DNA of 64,000 nt from Chryseobacterium glaciei (GCF_001648155.1 NZ_CP015199.1:4287001-4351000), one strand, 5' to 3'; positions 44,354 through 53,225 are shown, counted from the first letter of the stretch. Made by a program: numbers and translations. Notes: generated from the sequence alone by a model not told the origin.

Positions 44354-45211
44354 TTAAATCACCATTTTATCAATTGGAATAATTAAAATATCCTGAGCTC
44401 CGTTTTCTTTTAATTTATCAATAACATCCCAAAAACGATCTTCGTTGATCACAGAATGAATACTGCTCCAACCCTCTTCTGCTAAAGGAATAACAGTCGG
44501 ACTTTTAAGCACAGGAAGTATTTTAGAAACATCTGAAATCTTTGTATTGGGAACATTCATCAGAATATATTTTGAATTTTTAGCTTTTAAAACAGACTGA
44601 ATTCTGAATAAGAATTTTTTAAGAATGAGTTCTTTTTCCTGATTGAGATTCGGCGTTTTAGCCAACACCGCTTCTGATTTCAATAAGGTAACCGTTTCTC
44701 TTAATCCGTTCTTAAATAAGGTACTTCCAGAGCTCACAATATCACAAATTCCATCTGCCAGACCAATATTTGGAGCAATTTCTACAGAGCCGGAAATAAC
44801 GTGGATATCTGCTGAAACACTATTTTCTAATAAGAATTTTTTAAGGGTGTTGGGATAAGAAGTCGCGATTTTTTTATTCTGAAAATAGCTCAAATCGTTC
44901 GTTTCAATCTCTTTAGGAACAGCGAGTGAGACACGGCATTTTGAAAATCCGAGCTCTTGAATAATATTAATCTTTTTTTGTTTTTCTACTAAAAGATTTT
45001 CACCGACAATGGCAATATCAACCACGCCATCTTCCAGATATTGAGGGATATCGGAGTTTCGCAGGTACATAATCTCCATAGGAAAGTTTTCTACCGAAAC
45101 TTTGAGTTGGTCTTTTCCGTTGTTGACGAAAATCCCGCAGTCTTTAAGGAGTTGTAACGAATCTTCGTAAAGCCGACCGCTTTTTTGGATTGCAATTTTT
45201 AATTTACTCAT
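44354..45211 (-). CDS. hisG: ATP phosphoribosyltransferase, long form
   Basis: 285 residues, starting MSKLKIAIQKSGRLYEDSLQ. The catalytic domains show RNSDIPQYLEDG, DIAIVGEN and the PRPP loop in the GICDIVSSGSTLF region; the C-terminal ACT-like regulatory domain (about 210-285, YILMNVPNTKISDVSKILPVLKSPTV) marks the long, HisZ-independent form, inhibited by histidine. The frame is open to 45283, but that part is the attenuator leader, and the ATG at 45211 gives the family start. First enzyme gene of the operon. Confidence 0.96.
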   Translation of the reverse strand: MSKLKIAIQKSGRLYEDSLQLLKDCGIFVNNGKDQLKVSVENFPMEIMYLRNSDIPQYLEDGVVDIAIVGENLLVEKQKKINIIQELGFSKCRVSLAVPKEIETNDLSYFQNKKIATSYPNTLKKFLLENSVSADIHVISGSVEIAPNIGLADGICDIVSSGSTLFKNGLRETVTLLKSEAVLAKTPNLNQEKELILKKFLFRIQSVLKAKNSKYILMNVPNTKISDVSKILPVLKSPTVIPLAEEGWSSIHSVINEDRFWDVIDKLKENGAQDILIIPIDKMVI

Positions 45212-45281
45212 TTTTTCTACATTGAGTCTGAGCAAATAAAAACTGATTATTGAAAAGAAATTTCCTGGAAAATTTAGAAAC

Positions 45282-45310
45282 AAAAAAACCGTCTATTACT
45301 CAGACGGTTT
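45282..45310 (-). terminator. his attenuator terminator
   Basis: Read on the minus strand: AAACCGTCT, loop GAGTAAT, AGACGGTTT, then a run of T. It lies between the leader peptide and hisG. The 5' arm CCGTCT can instead pair with TAGACGG that overlaps the leader stop codon (45358-45352), which gives the alternative antiterminator. Confidence 0.85.
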
Positions 45311-45355
45311 TAAATATTTTTGATTTTAACACATGTTTATATCAATCAATTCCGT

Positions 45356-45406
45356 CTAACAGAGATGATGATGATAATGATGTAATGTTAAAAAATTGGG
45401 TTTCAT
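45356..45406 (-). CDS. hisL: his operon leader peptide (His-rich)
   Basis: A 16-codon frame MKPNFLTLHHYHHHLC followed by TAG; five of six consecutive codons are histidine (CAT). It lies between a very good promoter and the attenuator terminator, 145 bp before hisG. This is the classic arrangement of ribosome-mediated attenuation: stalling at CAT codons during lack of charged tRNA-His would free the antiterminator. The symbol is given by analogy of position and content, since the peptide itself is not homologous in sequence to the enterobacterial one. Confidence 0.88.
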   Translation of the reverse strand: MKPNFLTLHHYHHHLC

Positions 45407-45424
45407 TGTTGAAATTTTGTGGTA

Positions 45425-45454
45425 CAAATGTAGAACTTATTTTTAAACTTCAAA
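45425..45454 (-). promoter_or_regulatory. Promoter of the his operon
   Basis: TTTG (45454-45451), 18 bp, TACATTTG (45432-45425), an ideal Bacteroidota sigma-ABfr promoter on the minus strand. Transcription should begin about 15 nt before the leader ATG. It starts 8 bp after the stop codon of the upstream glycosyltransferase. Confidence 0.8.
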
Positions 45455-45461
45455 GGTTTTT

Positions 45462-46559
45462 CTAAAGAATTTTTTTGTAAAGATTCATTAATTCGTTGGC
45501 AATTGGCTCGTCATTAAACTTTTGAACAAACTCAAAACCCTTATCAGCACGGCGTTTTCTCTCGGATTCGTTATCCCATAAAAATTTTATTTTTGATTGA
45601 ATATCTAAATGATTTTTAGGATCGATGTAAACTGAGTCTGGTCCGCCCGCTTCCGGAAGACAACTCGTATTGCTGGTAATTGTTACCGTTTTTGAAAAAA
45701 GTGCTTCTATGACAGGGATTCCGAAGCCTTCAAAGAAACTTGGATAGACAAAAACATCGGCTAATTTGTAGATGACAGCAAGCTCATCCATAGAAACTCC
45801 TTCAAGGAAATGAACTTGTTTTTCCATTTTGTTTTTCTTGATGTACTGCTCTATTTTGCTAAAATATTTTGTTTTTTTACCGACAACAACTAATGGTATT
45901 TCTGTTTTATCAATTGCTTTTACAATATTCAATAAATTTTTACGCTCTTCAATCGTTCCGACATTTAAAATAAATCTTTCTGGAAGATTGAATTTTTCTT
46001 TCGTTTTTTGAATAAATTCTTCTGATTGATTTTCTTTAAAAGCATGATGACATCCTTGATAAATGACTTCAATTTTACCTTCAGGAACCTTTAAATATTG
46101 GATGATGTCTCTTTTCGTTTGTTCAGAAATCGCAATGATTTTATCGGCAGTTTGAGCTGCTTTTTTAAACTTCCACAAGTGAATTTTTCGATCAAAAAAA
46201 GAATAATATTGAGGATAGCGAACGAAAATCAAATCGTGAATTGTAACCACTTTTTTGATTGGCTTATTGTCCCATTTTAAAGGTAATTCGCCCGACAAAC
46301 CATGGAAAATATCTGCATTTTGTTTCTGTGCATCTTTTCCCATTTTGAGTTGGCGAGACATTGTTCCTTTTGATGTTTCAACAAACTGAACATTAGCATT
46401 TTCAAGAATAGCAGAGCCTCTTTCAGACTTATTTTTATTGAGTAAAATGTATTCGTTTTCAGGAAAATATTGAGCAAGAATTTTCACTAGATCTCTTGAA
46501 TAATTTCCTAATCCTGAGGTGTTGTGAAAGAAACGTTTGGCATCGAAAGCTATTTTCAT
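45462..46559 (-). CDS. Glycosyltransferase family 4
   Basis: A 365-residue GT-B enzyme. N-terminal FHNTSGLGNYSRDLVKIL, the inter-domain FILNVGTIEERKNLLNIVKA, and the donor-binding EX7E region PSFFEGFGIPVIEALFSK near residue 280 are typical of GT4. It transfers a sugar from an activated donor to a lipid- or sugar-linked acceptor. It overlaps the deacetylase gene by 4 bp (ATGA) and is last of four envelope-glycan genes. Confidence 0.9.
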   Translation of the reverse strand: MKIAFDAKRFFHNTSGLGNYSRDLVKILAQYFPENEYILLNKNKSERGSAILENANVQFVETSKGTMSRQLKMGKDAQKQNADIFHGLSGELPLKWDNKPIKKVVTIHDLIFVRYPQYYSFFDRKIHLWKFKKAAQTADKIIAISEQTKRDIIQYLKVPEGKIEVIYQGCHHAFKENQSEEFIQKTKEKFNLPERFILNVGTIEERKNLLNIVKAIDKTEIPLVVVGKKTKYFSKIEQYIKKNKMEKQVHFLEGVSMDELAVIYKLADVFVYPSFFEGFGIPVIEALFSKTVTITSNTSCLPEAGGPDSVYIDPKNHLDIQSKIKFLWDNESERKRRADKGFEFVQKFNDEPIANELMNLYKKIL

Positions 46560-47332
46560 GATTCTATTTGTTTTTGAAATTCCTGAAATGTTCCGAATGA
46601 ATAATTTTTACTTTTTAGCCAAGAAACAAATTCATCAAACCTTTTCACCATATCTTTTCCTGAATTTTTTACCGTAAAACCAGGGAGTTTAAACGCTTCA
46701 TCTTTGATTTCTGCAAATTCCCATGGGTGGAAATACACATTCAGATAATTATCTTTCTTCAATGTATCCGAAGCTAGTTTTTTATAAAATGACAACGGGA
46801 AATTATGAAAGCTCAGCCAAAACAAAGGAATTCTAAAGTTAGGCGAAACCGAAGCCGGAATCTGTGTAACATTTCCTTCTTTAAAATACGTTCTTGAAAC
46901 TTTTAAGTTATTATATCTTCCCGGAAGAAAAGTAGGATTCACAGATGAATTGTAAGAATATCCAGCTTTTTCAACTTCTTTTTCGTCAACGGGCATCATT
47001 CTTGGCATTCTTAATCCTGTCACTTTTGTAGAAAATAATTCTTCTAATTTCTCTCTGGATTCTTTTAAATGTTTTTCTTTAAACTCAGAATGAAACCAAG
47101 TGTGAGAAGCCAGTTCGTGACCTTCTCTCAATAACCTTTCGATAAGATGCTTACTATTTTCTGCAAAAACCACGGTTGAAAAAAAGGTAGCTTTTGCGTT
47201 ATATTTTTTAAGAATATCAAGTATTCTTTCCAGTCCGTTTTGTGAGATCGAGATCTGCTTTTCAAAGGATATTTCACCTTTATATTCGAATGGCATATCA
47301 AATTCTTCAATGTCAAAACTTAATAAAACCAT
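46556..47332 (-). CDS. Polysaccharide deacetylase (NodB-like)
   Basis: A 258-residue carbohydrate esterase family 4-like protein. Motif 1 is LSFDIEEFDMP (metal-binding Asp), motif 2 SHTWFH (two His), motif 3 GLRMPRMMP (Arg), and a late YFHPWEF supplies the last His. No signal peptide, so it probably acts on lipid-linked sugars at the cytoplasmic side. Starts on the last base of the GT2 stop and overlaps the GT4 gene. Confidence 0.9.
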   Translation of the reverse strand: MVLLSFDIEEFDMPFEYKGEISFEKQISISQNGLERILDILKKYNAKATFFSTVVFAENSKHLIERLLREGHELASHTWFHSEFKEKHLKESREKLEELFSTKVTGLRMPRMMPVDEKEVEKAGYSYNSSVNPTFLPGRYNNLKVSRTYFKEGNVTQIPASVSPNFRIPLFWLSFHNFPLSFYKKLASDTLKKDNYLNVYFHPWEFAEIKDEAFKLPGFTVKNSGKDMVKRFDEFVSWLKSKNYSFGTFQEFQKQIES

Positions 47333-48264
47333 TATTGAAAATTTTTATTTTTTATAATATAATTAGGTCTTTCTTTCACTTGTTTAAAGATCTTACCTAA
47401 ATAAATTCCTATAATTCCTAAGATAATTAATTGTAATCCACCAAAGAAAACGATAGTCATAATTAAAGATGCCCAACCTGAAATTTCTGTTTCAACTACA
47501 AAAGCATAAATAACATATAAAATATACCCTATTACAGAAACTCCTGAGAATAAAAATCCTAAATAAGCTGCAATTGACAAAGGTTTTACACTAAAAGCTG
47601 TGATTCCTGTAAAAGCAAAAGTGATCATTTTTTTCAGATTATAACTGCTTTCTCCAGACAATCTTTCGCAGGCTGTAAAGTCGATTCCTGTTTGTTTGAA
47701 ACCCATCCAGCTGGTTAATCCTCTTAAAAACAGATCGTCTTCATTCAGACCTCTCATCACCTCTACCGCATTGGCATCCATTAATCTAAAATCTGATCCA
47801 CCGCCTTTTGTGAGATTAACATCGGAAAGACTGGATAATATTTTATAGAAAAAGTCGGAAGTTTTTCTCTTAAAAAAAGAAATTTCCTTTGGATATGTTC
47901 GTATGGTAAAAACAATATCGTTGCCTTCTTCCCATTTTTTGATCATTTCAGGAATGAGTTCCGGCGGATGTTGGAGATCGCCGTCCATTGATATGACAGC
48001 GTTTCCGTGAGCATTGTCCATTCCTGCTTTTACGGCAGGCTGATGTCCGAAGTTTCTTGAAAACTCAATGAATTTCACTTCATCAAACTGTCGGGAAAGT
48101 TCTTCTAATTTTTGCTGCGTATTGTCTCTGCTGCCGTCATTTACAAATATAATTTCAAAATCATAATTGCTCAATCCTTCAAAAACTTTTTTAATTTTCT
48201 GATGGATCATGGCAACGTTTCCTTCTTCGTTGTAGGCGGGAATTACGATGGAAATTTTTTTCAT
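47332..48264 (-). CDS. Glycosyltransferase family 2 with C-terminal membrane anchor
   Basis: 310 residues: GT-A domain (1-about 225; IVIPAYNEEGNV, DGSRDNT, DGDLQHPPE, GGGSDFRLMDA) and two membrane segments (about 230-295). This is the layout of undecaprenyl-phosphate sugar transferases such as ArnC/GtrB, which load a sugar onto the lipid carrier. Fits the neighbouring GT4, deacetylase and polytopic transferase. Confidence 0.92.
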   Translation of the reverse strand: MKKISIVIPAYNEEGNVAMIHQKIKKVFEGLSNYDFEIIFVNDGSRDNTQQKLEELSRQFDEVKFIEFSRNFGHQPAVKAGMDNAHGNAVISMDGDLQHPPELIPEMIKKWEEGNDIVFTIRTYPKEISFFKRKTSDFFYKILSSLSDVNLTKGGGSDFRLMDANAVEVMRGLNEDDLFLRGLTSWMGFKQTGIDFTACERLSGESSYNLKKMITFAFTGITAFSVKPLSIAAYLGFLFSGVSVIGYILYVIYAFVVETEISGWASLIMTIVFFGGLQLIILGIIGIYLGKIFKQVKERPNYIIKNKNFQ

Positions 48265-48271
48265 ATTTATC

Positions 48272-49441
48272 TTAATTCAAGCTGTAATTTTTTTCAAAAT
48301 CTTTAGTTAAAAGTTCATATACAACCCTCAACCAAACTACAATGCAAGGTACAGCTTTTAAAGAATATTTGATTATATAATCATTTTTTACACTTTTCGG
48401 GAATAAATCTGAACTTGAAAAGCAAGTGAAAATAATAACAAAAACCAATAATCCTACGGTAAAAGGTGTTCTTTCTTTTTGAAGAAAAAACCAAAGCATT
48501 ACCCCCGTTACGGCTATAATATAGGTAGGAGACTCAGAACTTGAACTGAACAATACTAAAAACAGTAATGTTGAAGCCAAAATCATGAGTTGAAAAGCAT
48601 AATTTTTATATTGTTTAATTCTGATATAAGGTGCAGCAAATAAAGGTAATCCTACGGCTAAAAATACCAGATTAGAAATAGAAGCATCTCCTAAAATTCT
48701 TCTGAAAAATCCCATCAATGATATATCCTGCATGTTTCCTAATACCTGATTCTCACTGTTTTTTTCAACAATTGAATGGAACCAATCTGCATAACTTTGA
48801 ATCACAAACTGCGGACTGGAATATGCCATCGGAAGCACAAAAAATACTACTGCAATCGCTAATCCTGAAAGAATAAATTTAATTTTATTTTTAATAAAGA
48901 AAAATTGTGTCAATCCTACAATTCCATAGATTTTAACGAAAATTCCGATTAAAATTGCTATTACAGATTTTACCTCTTTTCTTTCATAAATATAGGTTGC
49001 TGATAACAATAAAAGCCCTGTTAAAGCCACATTGAACTGCAAACTTAACGCTGCTGTAATATATTCCTGCAAACAAAGTAATGCAAAAATTGCCTTTTTA
49101 GAATCTGAAAATGGTAATTTATAGATCGCATAAACGAAAATAAAAGTATTGGCCAAATTCCAGAGAGAAATTCCGAGCCAATCGGGCATCATGGCAAAAG
49201 GAGCAATTAGGGCACTGAAAAATATTCCGTAATGATTTAAATCAAAATAAAGATCAGGGTAATGGATAAATAAGTTTTTCTGATGAATAGTATTAAAAAA
49301 TACATTTTTAAAGATCAGATAATTATTGATCGCATAATCTCCCCTGAAATATTTGGAAATCGCAGTAACAACCGATATAATAAGATAAACCCCAAATATA
49401 TATTTAGGGTTTAGCAATATTTTAAGAAATTTTTCTTTCAA
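48272..49441 (-). CDS. Polytopic glycosyltransferase (GT87/DUF2029-like)
   Basis: A 389-residue membrane protein with about ten hydrophobic segments and a loop after the first segment (YFRGDYAINNYLIFKNVFFNTIHQKNLF, then FDLNHYGIFFSALIAPFAMMP). The first periplasmic loop with acidic residues and the later VILIGIFVKIYG-type segment resemble lipid-phosphosugar-dependent mannosyl-type transferases. It probably uses the lipid-linked sugar made by the GT2 next to it. Assignment is by layout more than by motif. Confidence 0.7.
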   Translation of the reverse strand: MKEKFLKILLNPKYIFGVYLIISVVTAISKYFRGDYAINNYLIFKNVFFNTIHQKNLFIHYPDLYFDLNHYGIFFSALIAPFAMMPDWLGISLWNLANTFIFVYAIYKLPFSDSKKAIFALLCLQEYITAALSLQFNVALTGLLLLSATYIYERKEVKSVIAILIGIFVKIYGIVGLTQFFFIKNKIKFILSGLAIAVVFFVLPMAYSSPQFVIQSYADWFHSIVEKNSENQVLGNMQDISLMGFFRRILGDASISNLVFLAVGLPLFAAPYIRIKQYKNYAFQLMILASTLLFLVLFSSSSESPTYIIAVTGVMLWFFLQKERTPFTVGLLVFVIIFTCFSSSDLFPKSVKNDYIIKYSLKAVPCIVVWLRVVYELLTKDFEKNYSLN

Positions 49442-49472
49442 AATTGGGTGGTATTAGTGTAAAGAATTAATC

Positions 49473-50285
49473 TTAAACCGCTACATTATTTTCTCTCAAT
49501 GCATCATTAAGAGACGTTTTTTTATCTGTAGATTCTTTTCTCTGACCAATGATCAAAGCACAAGGAACCTGATATTCTCCAGCCGGATATTGTCTTGTAT
49601 AACTTCCAGGAATAACCACTGAACGAGCAGGAACTCTCCCCTTGATTTCGATAGGCTCAGGACCTGTTACGTCGATAATTTTAGTAGATGCAGTAAGAAC
49701 AACATTTGCGCCTAAAACAGCTTCTTTTTCTACGTGAACACCTTCTACAACGATACATCTTGATCCAATGAAACAATCATCTTCAATAATAACCGGAGCT
49801 GCTTGAAGAGGCTCTAAAACACCACCGATACCTACACCACCACTCAGGTGAACGTTTTTACCGATCTGTGCACAGCTTCCTACCGTAGCCCAAGTATCAA
49901 CCATTGTTCCTGAGTCTACATAAGCGCCAATATTTACATAAGACGGCATCAAAATAACTCCTGAAGCAATGAAAGAACCTTCTCTCGCGATCGCATGAGG
50001 TACAACTCTCACTCCTTTTGCAGCATAATTTCTCTTCAAAGGAATTTTGTCATGAAATTCAAACGGACCTACCTCGATAGTCTCCATTGTTTGAATAGGG
50101 AAATACATTACAACAGCTTTTTTTACCCATTCATTTACCTGCCATCCGTTTTCTGTAGGTTCAGCAACACGAAGCTCTCCAGAATCTAATAAAGAAACAA
50201 CCTCTCTTATTGCCTTTTTGCTATCTTCATTTTGTAGTAAATCTCTATTATCCCAAATGTTTTCAATTGTTTGTTGTAACGACAT
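49473..50285 (-). CDS. dapD: 2,3,4,5-tetrahydropyridine-2,6-dicarboxylate N-succinyltransferase
   Basis: 270 residues: N-terminal helical domain, then left-handed beta-helix hexapeptides (SFIASGVILMPSYVNIGAYV, DTWATVGSCAQIGKNVHLSGG) and the C-terminal RSVVIPGSY. It catalyses the succinyl-CoA step in lysine and meso-diaminopimelate synthesis. It stands apart from other lysine genes here. Confidence 0.96.
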   Translation of the reverse strand: MSLQQTIENIWDNRDLLQNEDSKKAIREVVSLLDSGELRVAEPTENGWQVNEWVKKAVVMYFPIQTMETIEVGPFEFHDKIPLKRNYAAKGVRVVPHAIAREGSFIASGVILMPSYVNIGAYVDSGTMVDTWATVGSCAQIGKNVHLSGGVGIGGVLEPLQAAPVIIEDDCFIGSRCIVVEGVHVEKEAVLGANVVLTASTKIIDVTGPEPIEIKGRVPARSVVIPGSYTRQYPAGEYQVPCALIIGQRKESTDKKTSLNDALRENNVAV

Positions 50286-50452
50286 ATTTCAGTTTTAAAT
50301 TAATTTTCTCAATACACAACGTGCCTTATCTTTCCGCTGTTTGAAGCGATAAAAATACGAAAGTTTGTTATAGTATACAAATTGAATTCTATGGGAAAGG
50401 GTTGGAATTTATGATTAAATAGACTTAATATACAAGGTTTGGAAACGGTAAA

Positions 50453-50827
50453 TTATAACTCGTCAATAATGAATTCCATTGTTTTTTCGATATGCTTTGT
50501 TTGGATTATTCCTTCTGCGTATTCAATATTGTGACCCGAATTGTATTTTGTAAGATATTCGTTATTAATAGCTTCTGTAATTTGATCATTATTTATAGGA
50601 ACAATGGCCTTTATGTTAAAAATAAACTCACCACATTGTATTTGACCTTTTGAATCTTGAAGAAAACTATTGTACCAGCTTTTTTCAGCAAGTCCCCAAG
50701 ATCTGGCAAAAACCCTATCGTTAACCACAACCATCCAAATTTCTAAAAAAGTGGAACGATTTGCACCTGCTTTTATTCCTATAAGATTATAAGTTTTGAT
50801 GTAGTCTAATGCAATATTTTTATTCAT
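50453..50827 (-). CDS. DUF2255 family protein
   Basis: A 124-residue protein whose central part, FLEIWMVVVNDRVFARSWGLAEKSWYNSFL, is typical of DUF2255, a small split-barrel family related in fold to flavin/F420-binding proteins. Cofactor and role are unknown. Promoter: TAGTTTTG at 50852-50845. A direct repeat just upstream may be a binding site of the adjacent LytTR protein. Confidence 0.75.
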   Translation of the reverse strand: MNKNIALDYIKTYNLIGIKAGANRSTFLEIWMVVVNDRVFARSWGLAEKSWYNSFLQDSKGQIQCGEFIFNIKAIVPINNDQITEAINNEYLTKYNSGHNIEYAEGIIQTKHIEKTMEFIIDEL

Positions 50828-50844
50828 TTTGTTTTAATTTTTGA

Positions 50845-50910
50845 CAAAACTAAAGTGAATATGAATATTAGAAAATATTATTATTTGGTCTGCAGGAAAT
50901 ATTATTTAGT
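50845..50910 (-). promoter_or_regulatory. Promoter of DUF2255 gene with an upstream direct repeat
   Basis: -7 TAGTTTTG at 50852-50845. AAATATTATT occurs at 50873-50882 and 50897-50906, 24 bp apart, overlapping and preceding the -33 position. LytTR proteins bind direct repeats, so this could be their site. The element is A+T-rich and short. Confidence 0.4.
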
Positions 50911-50935
50911 TAGGCCTTTTTCTAATGTAGATGAA

Positions 50936-51262
50936 TTATAGCATCATTTTGAGAAAAGCATTCATTAAACATTCGCGGTAACTTTTTGCTACTGTAATTT
51001 TTAAATCTTTGCATGTGATGTGATTATCTTCGAAATAATCAATATTTGTCAGATTGACGATATAGGAATTATGAACCCGCATAAATTCGTCAGGAAGACT
51101 TTCAATTAAGTCTTTAAGTGATTTATAATAAATGAATTTTTTATCAGAAGTTGTATAAATTTCGACATAGTTTCCCAATCCTTTTATGACTGTGATGTCA
51201 TCAAAGAAAAGTTTAACCAACTTTTTATCAGTTTTAATGAAAGCAAAAGTTTTATTTATCAT
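50936..51262 (-). CDS. Solo LytTR DNA-binding protein
   Basis: A 108-residue protein that is just a LytTR domain: DDITVIKGLGNYVEIYTTSDKKFIYYKSLKDLIESLP, then FMRVHNSYIVNLTNIDYFEDNHITCKDLKITVAKSYRECL. In most bacteria this domain is joined to a receiver; here nothing precedes it. It may act as a constitutive or partner-controlled regulator of the DUF2255 gene that follows. Confidence 0.88.
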   Translation of the reverse strand: MINKTFAFIKTDKKLVKLFFDDITVIKGLGNYVEIYTTSDKKFIYYKSLKDLIESLPDEFMRVHNSYIVNLTNIDYFEDNHITCKDLKITVAKSYRECLMNAFLKMML

Positions 51263-51290
51263 CGGCTATTTACTTATCAAATAAACTTTT

Positions 51291-51866
51291 TTATAAAACT
51301 CTTTGGGCGTGTAGATAGGCTTTATTCCAGTATTTCTCGTTCAATGAAGAAATAATTACTCCTTTTGATGTCGATGCGTGGATAAATTTCACTTCGCCAT
51401 CCGTATTAATATCATGAACAATTCCTACATGAGAAACTCTGCTTCCTCCGGCTGTTGCGAAAAACAAAAGATCTCCAGGTTTTACTTCAGTGATATCGAT
51501 TTTTTGACCTGCTTCCGCCTGATCGGTTGACCTGCGTGGAAGACTGAAATCATTTTCCTCAAACACTTTAACTGTAAATCCGGAACAATCGAATCCAGAA
51601 GAAGTATTTCCTCCAAATTTATAAGGTGTTCCGATATATTTTTCAGCATCTTTTAGAACGTTGTTTATAGATTTTGGAACTTTTCCGTCGAATTTTGAAT
51701 CTAGCTTTCTGAGATTTTCAGATTTAACAATAGTTTTATTTGTATTTTTTTTAGTTGCAACACTTTTTGAGCTTCCGCAAGAAATAATAAGTGAGGATGT
51801 AATCAGCAAAACAGATAACTGCTTTATTCTAAAGTTATTTTCAAATATTCCCATTTTCATATTCAT
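51291..51866 (-). CDS. NlpC/P60 lipoprotein (cell-wall endopeptidase)
   Basis: 191 residues. A lipoprotein signal (SSLIISC; lipid Cys about residue 30), a short linker, then the NlpC/P60 papain-like domain: catalytic Cys in GFDCSGFTVKVF, His in RVSHVGIVH, and the third polar residue in FIHAST. Related enzymes cut gamma-D-Glu-diaminopimelate links in peptidoglycan. Three ATGs lie within the first five codons; the outermost is used here. Confidence 0.92.
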   Translation of the reverse strand: MNMKMGIFENNFRIKQLSVLLITSSLIISCGSSKSVATKKNTNKTIVKSENLRKLDSKFDGKVPKSINNVLKDAEKYIGTPYKFGGNTSSGFDCSGFTVKVFEENDFSLPRRSTDQAEAGQKIDITEVKPGDLLFFATAGGSRVSHVGIVHDINTDGEVKFIHASTSKGVIISSLNEKYWNKAYLHAQRVL

Positions 51867-52086
51867 CTGATTTTTAACATTGTAACTAATTATTTACAAA
51901 TATACATTTTATATTTAAATTATAATTAAACTATACTAGAACTATATACTAAATATATGTTAAAATTTTATATTCAATTAATTATCATTATATTTGAGTT
52001 TTAAACACAAAATGCACAAATGTTTTTTCACTAATTACACGAATCTCTTTTGTGACATTTATAAACATTCGTTTTATCAATGAATT

Positions 52087-52734
52087 ATGGCGACATATGA
52101 AAGTTTAATTAAAATTAATGGCGCAGTTGGCGACCTCGTTTTTTATACTTTGAATGGCAAAAATGTTGTTCGAAAGAAAAGTGGGTTCAATAAAACGGCT
52201 TTTAAGAAAAGTCCTACCTATGAAAAAGTTCGACAAAACAGCTCTGAATTTGGTCACTGTTCTAAAGTTGGGAAAATTATCAGACAAGCTTTAGATCAAT
52301 ATATTAAACAAGCGGAAGAACCTCTACTCTATCAAAAGTTTGCTAAATTAATGACTGAAATCAAAGATTTGGACAATGTTTCAGAAAGAGGAAAAAGAAC
52401 AGTCGAAAATGGAATTATAACTGAAAAAGGGAAACTTCTTCTGCGTAAATTTCAATTCGGAAATAAAAATAATTTTGACGGTGAAAATTCTGTTTCTTTA
52501 GATTTATTAAATGAAAAATTATATTTAAACAATACATTTTCAGCGGATGAAACAGTTTTAATTAGTCTAAAAATTGATTTCGGAAATTATTTAACGGAAC
52601 ATTTTGAAGAGAAAATTTTAGTTGAAGAAAAAGAAAAAATATCTTTTACCAAACAATTTTCTAATGATGATTTAATTCTTTATTTTATTGTTTTAAAGAA
52701 GAACGATGAAATTTTCAATATGGGATTTGTGTAA
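52087..52734 (+). CDS. Conserved-looking protein of unknown function
   Basis: 215 residues, not recognised. No signal peptide or membrane segment. The N-terminal 70 residues are basic, with INGAVGDLVFYTLNGKNVVRKKSGFNKTAFKKSPTY; this recalls DUF6266-type proteins, which also begin with a Gly-Val strand, NGK-type turn and VVR. The rest is beta-rich (SVSLDLLNEKLYLNN). It stands alone between NlpC/P60 and a lipoprotein, with its own terminator. Function unknown. Confidence 0.7.
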   Translation: MATYESLIKINGAVGDLVFYTLNGKNVVRKKSGFNKTAFKKSPTYEKVRQNSSEFGHCSKVGKIIRQALDQYIKQAEEPLLYQKFAKLMTEIKDLDNVSERGKRTVENGIITEKGKLLLRKFQFGNKNNFDGENSVSLDLLNEKLYLNNTFSADETVLISLKIDFGNYLTEHFEEKILVEEKEKISFTKQFSNDDLILYFIVLKKNDEIFNMGFV

Positions 52735-52768
52735 TAATATCAGGGAAATTCGAGAATTTTAAACAAAA

Positions 52769-52796
52769 AAAAGACTACCCAAACGGATAGTCTTTT
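52769..52796. terminator. Terminator between convergent genes
   Basis: AAAAGACTA and TAGTCTTTT form the stem, with inner CC/GG pairs. The A-run on the left and T-run on the right allow use from both strands. Confidence 0.8.
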
Positions 52797-52814
52797 ATAT
52801 ATTTTAATATTATT

Positions 52815-53192
52815 TTACTGCTTGTTTTTCGCGCCAGTCCAAGTTCCGGCTCTTGTAGGTGTAGGAACTGAATTTGTCCAGCCTCCGGTACCTTTTTTAT
52901 CTTCTCTTGTTAAAGTCCCATGAAAATCACCGTCTGAAGGTGTACCAATTACTCCTGTTAGATCCCCTGTGTCAGTTACATTTCCTGTAATCACATAATT
53001 TTCGTCTTTTACAGTAGAATGCATAGTGCCTGTTAACTTCCCGTCACTTGCAACAACGAAATTAAAATCACCTTTGTCACTTCCTTCATATGTTCCGGAC
53101 CATGTTCCGATAAAATCGTAAATAGTATCATCATCAGAACTACATCCGATAAATATAAAAGCCGTTAATAAGAGTAAAAAAAGTTTCTTCAT
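52815..53192 (-). CDS. Small outer-membrane/periplasmic lipoprotein
   Basis: 125 residues with a clear lipoprotein signal (FIFIGC, lipid Cys17, then SSDDD, the flavobacterial post-Cys acidic pattern linked to surface export). The mature part is beta-rich with repeated GTW.GTYEG, GDFNFVVASDGKLTGT, GDFHGTLT motifs, suggesting a small beta-barrel or sandwich. No catalytic signature. Function unknown. Confidence 0.8.
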   Translation of the reverse strand: MKKLFLLLLTAFIFIGCSSDDDTIYDFIGTWSGTYEGSDKGDFNFVVASDGKLTGTMHSTVKDENYVITGNVTDTGDLTGVIGTPSDGDFHGTLTREDKKGTGGWTNSVPTPTRAGTWTGAKNKQ

Positions 53193-53225
53193 AGTTTTTA
53201 TACGTTTATGAAATAATCAAATCTG

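Noticed and set aside
45212-45283. N-terminal extension of HisG (24 residues)
   Set aside because: It would overlap the attenuator terminator; ATP phosphoribosyltransferases start at the MSKLKIAIQKSGR position.
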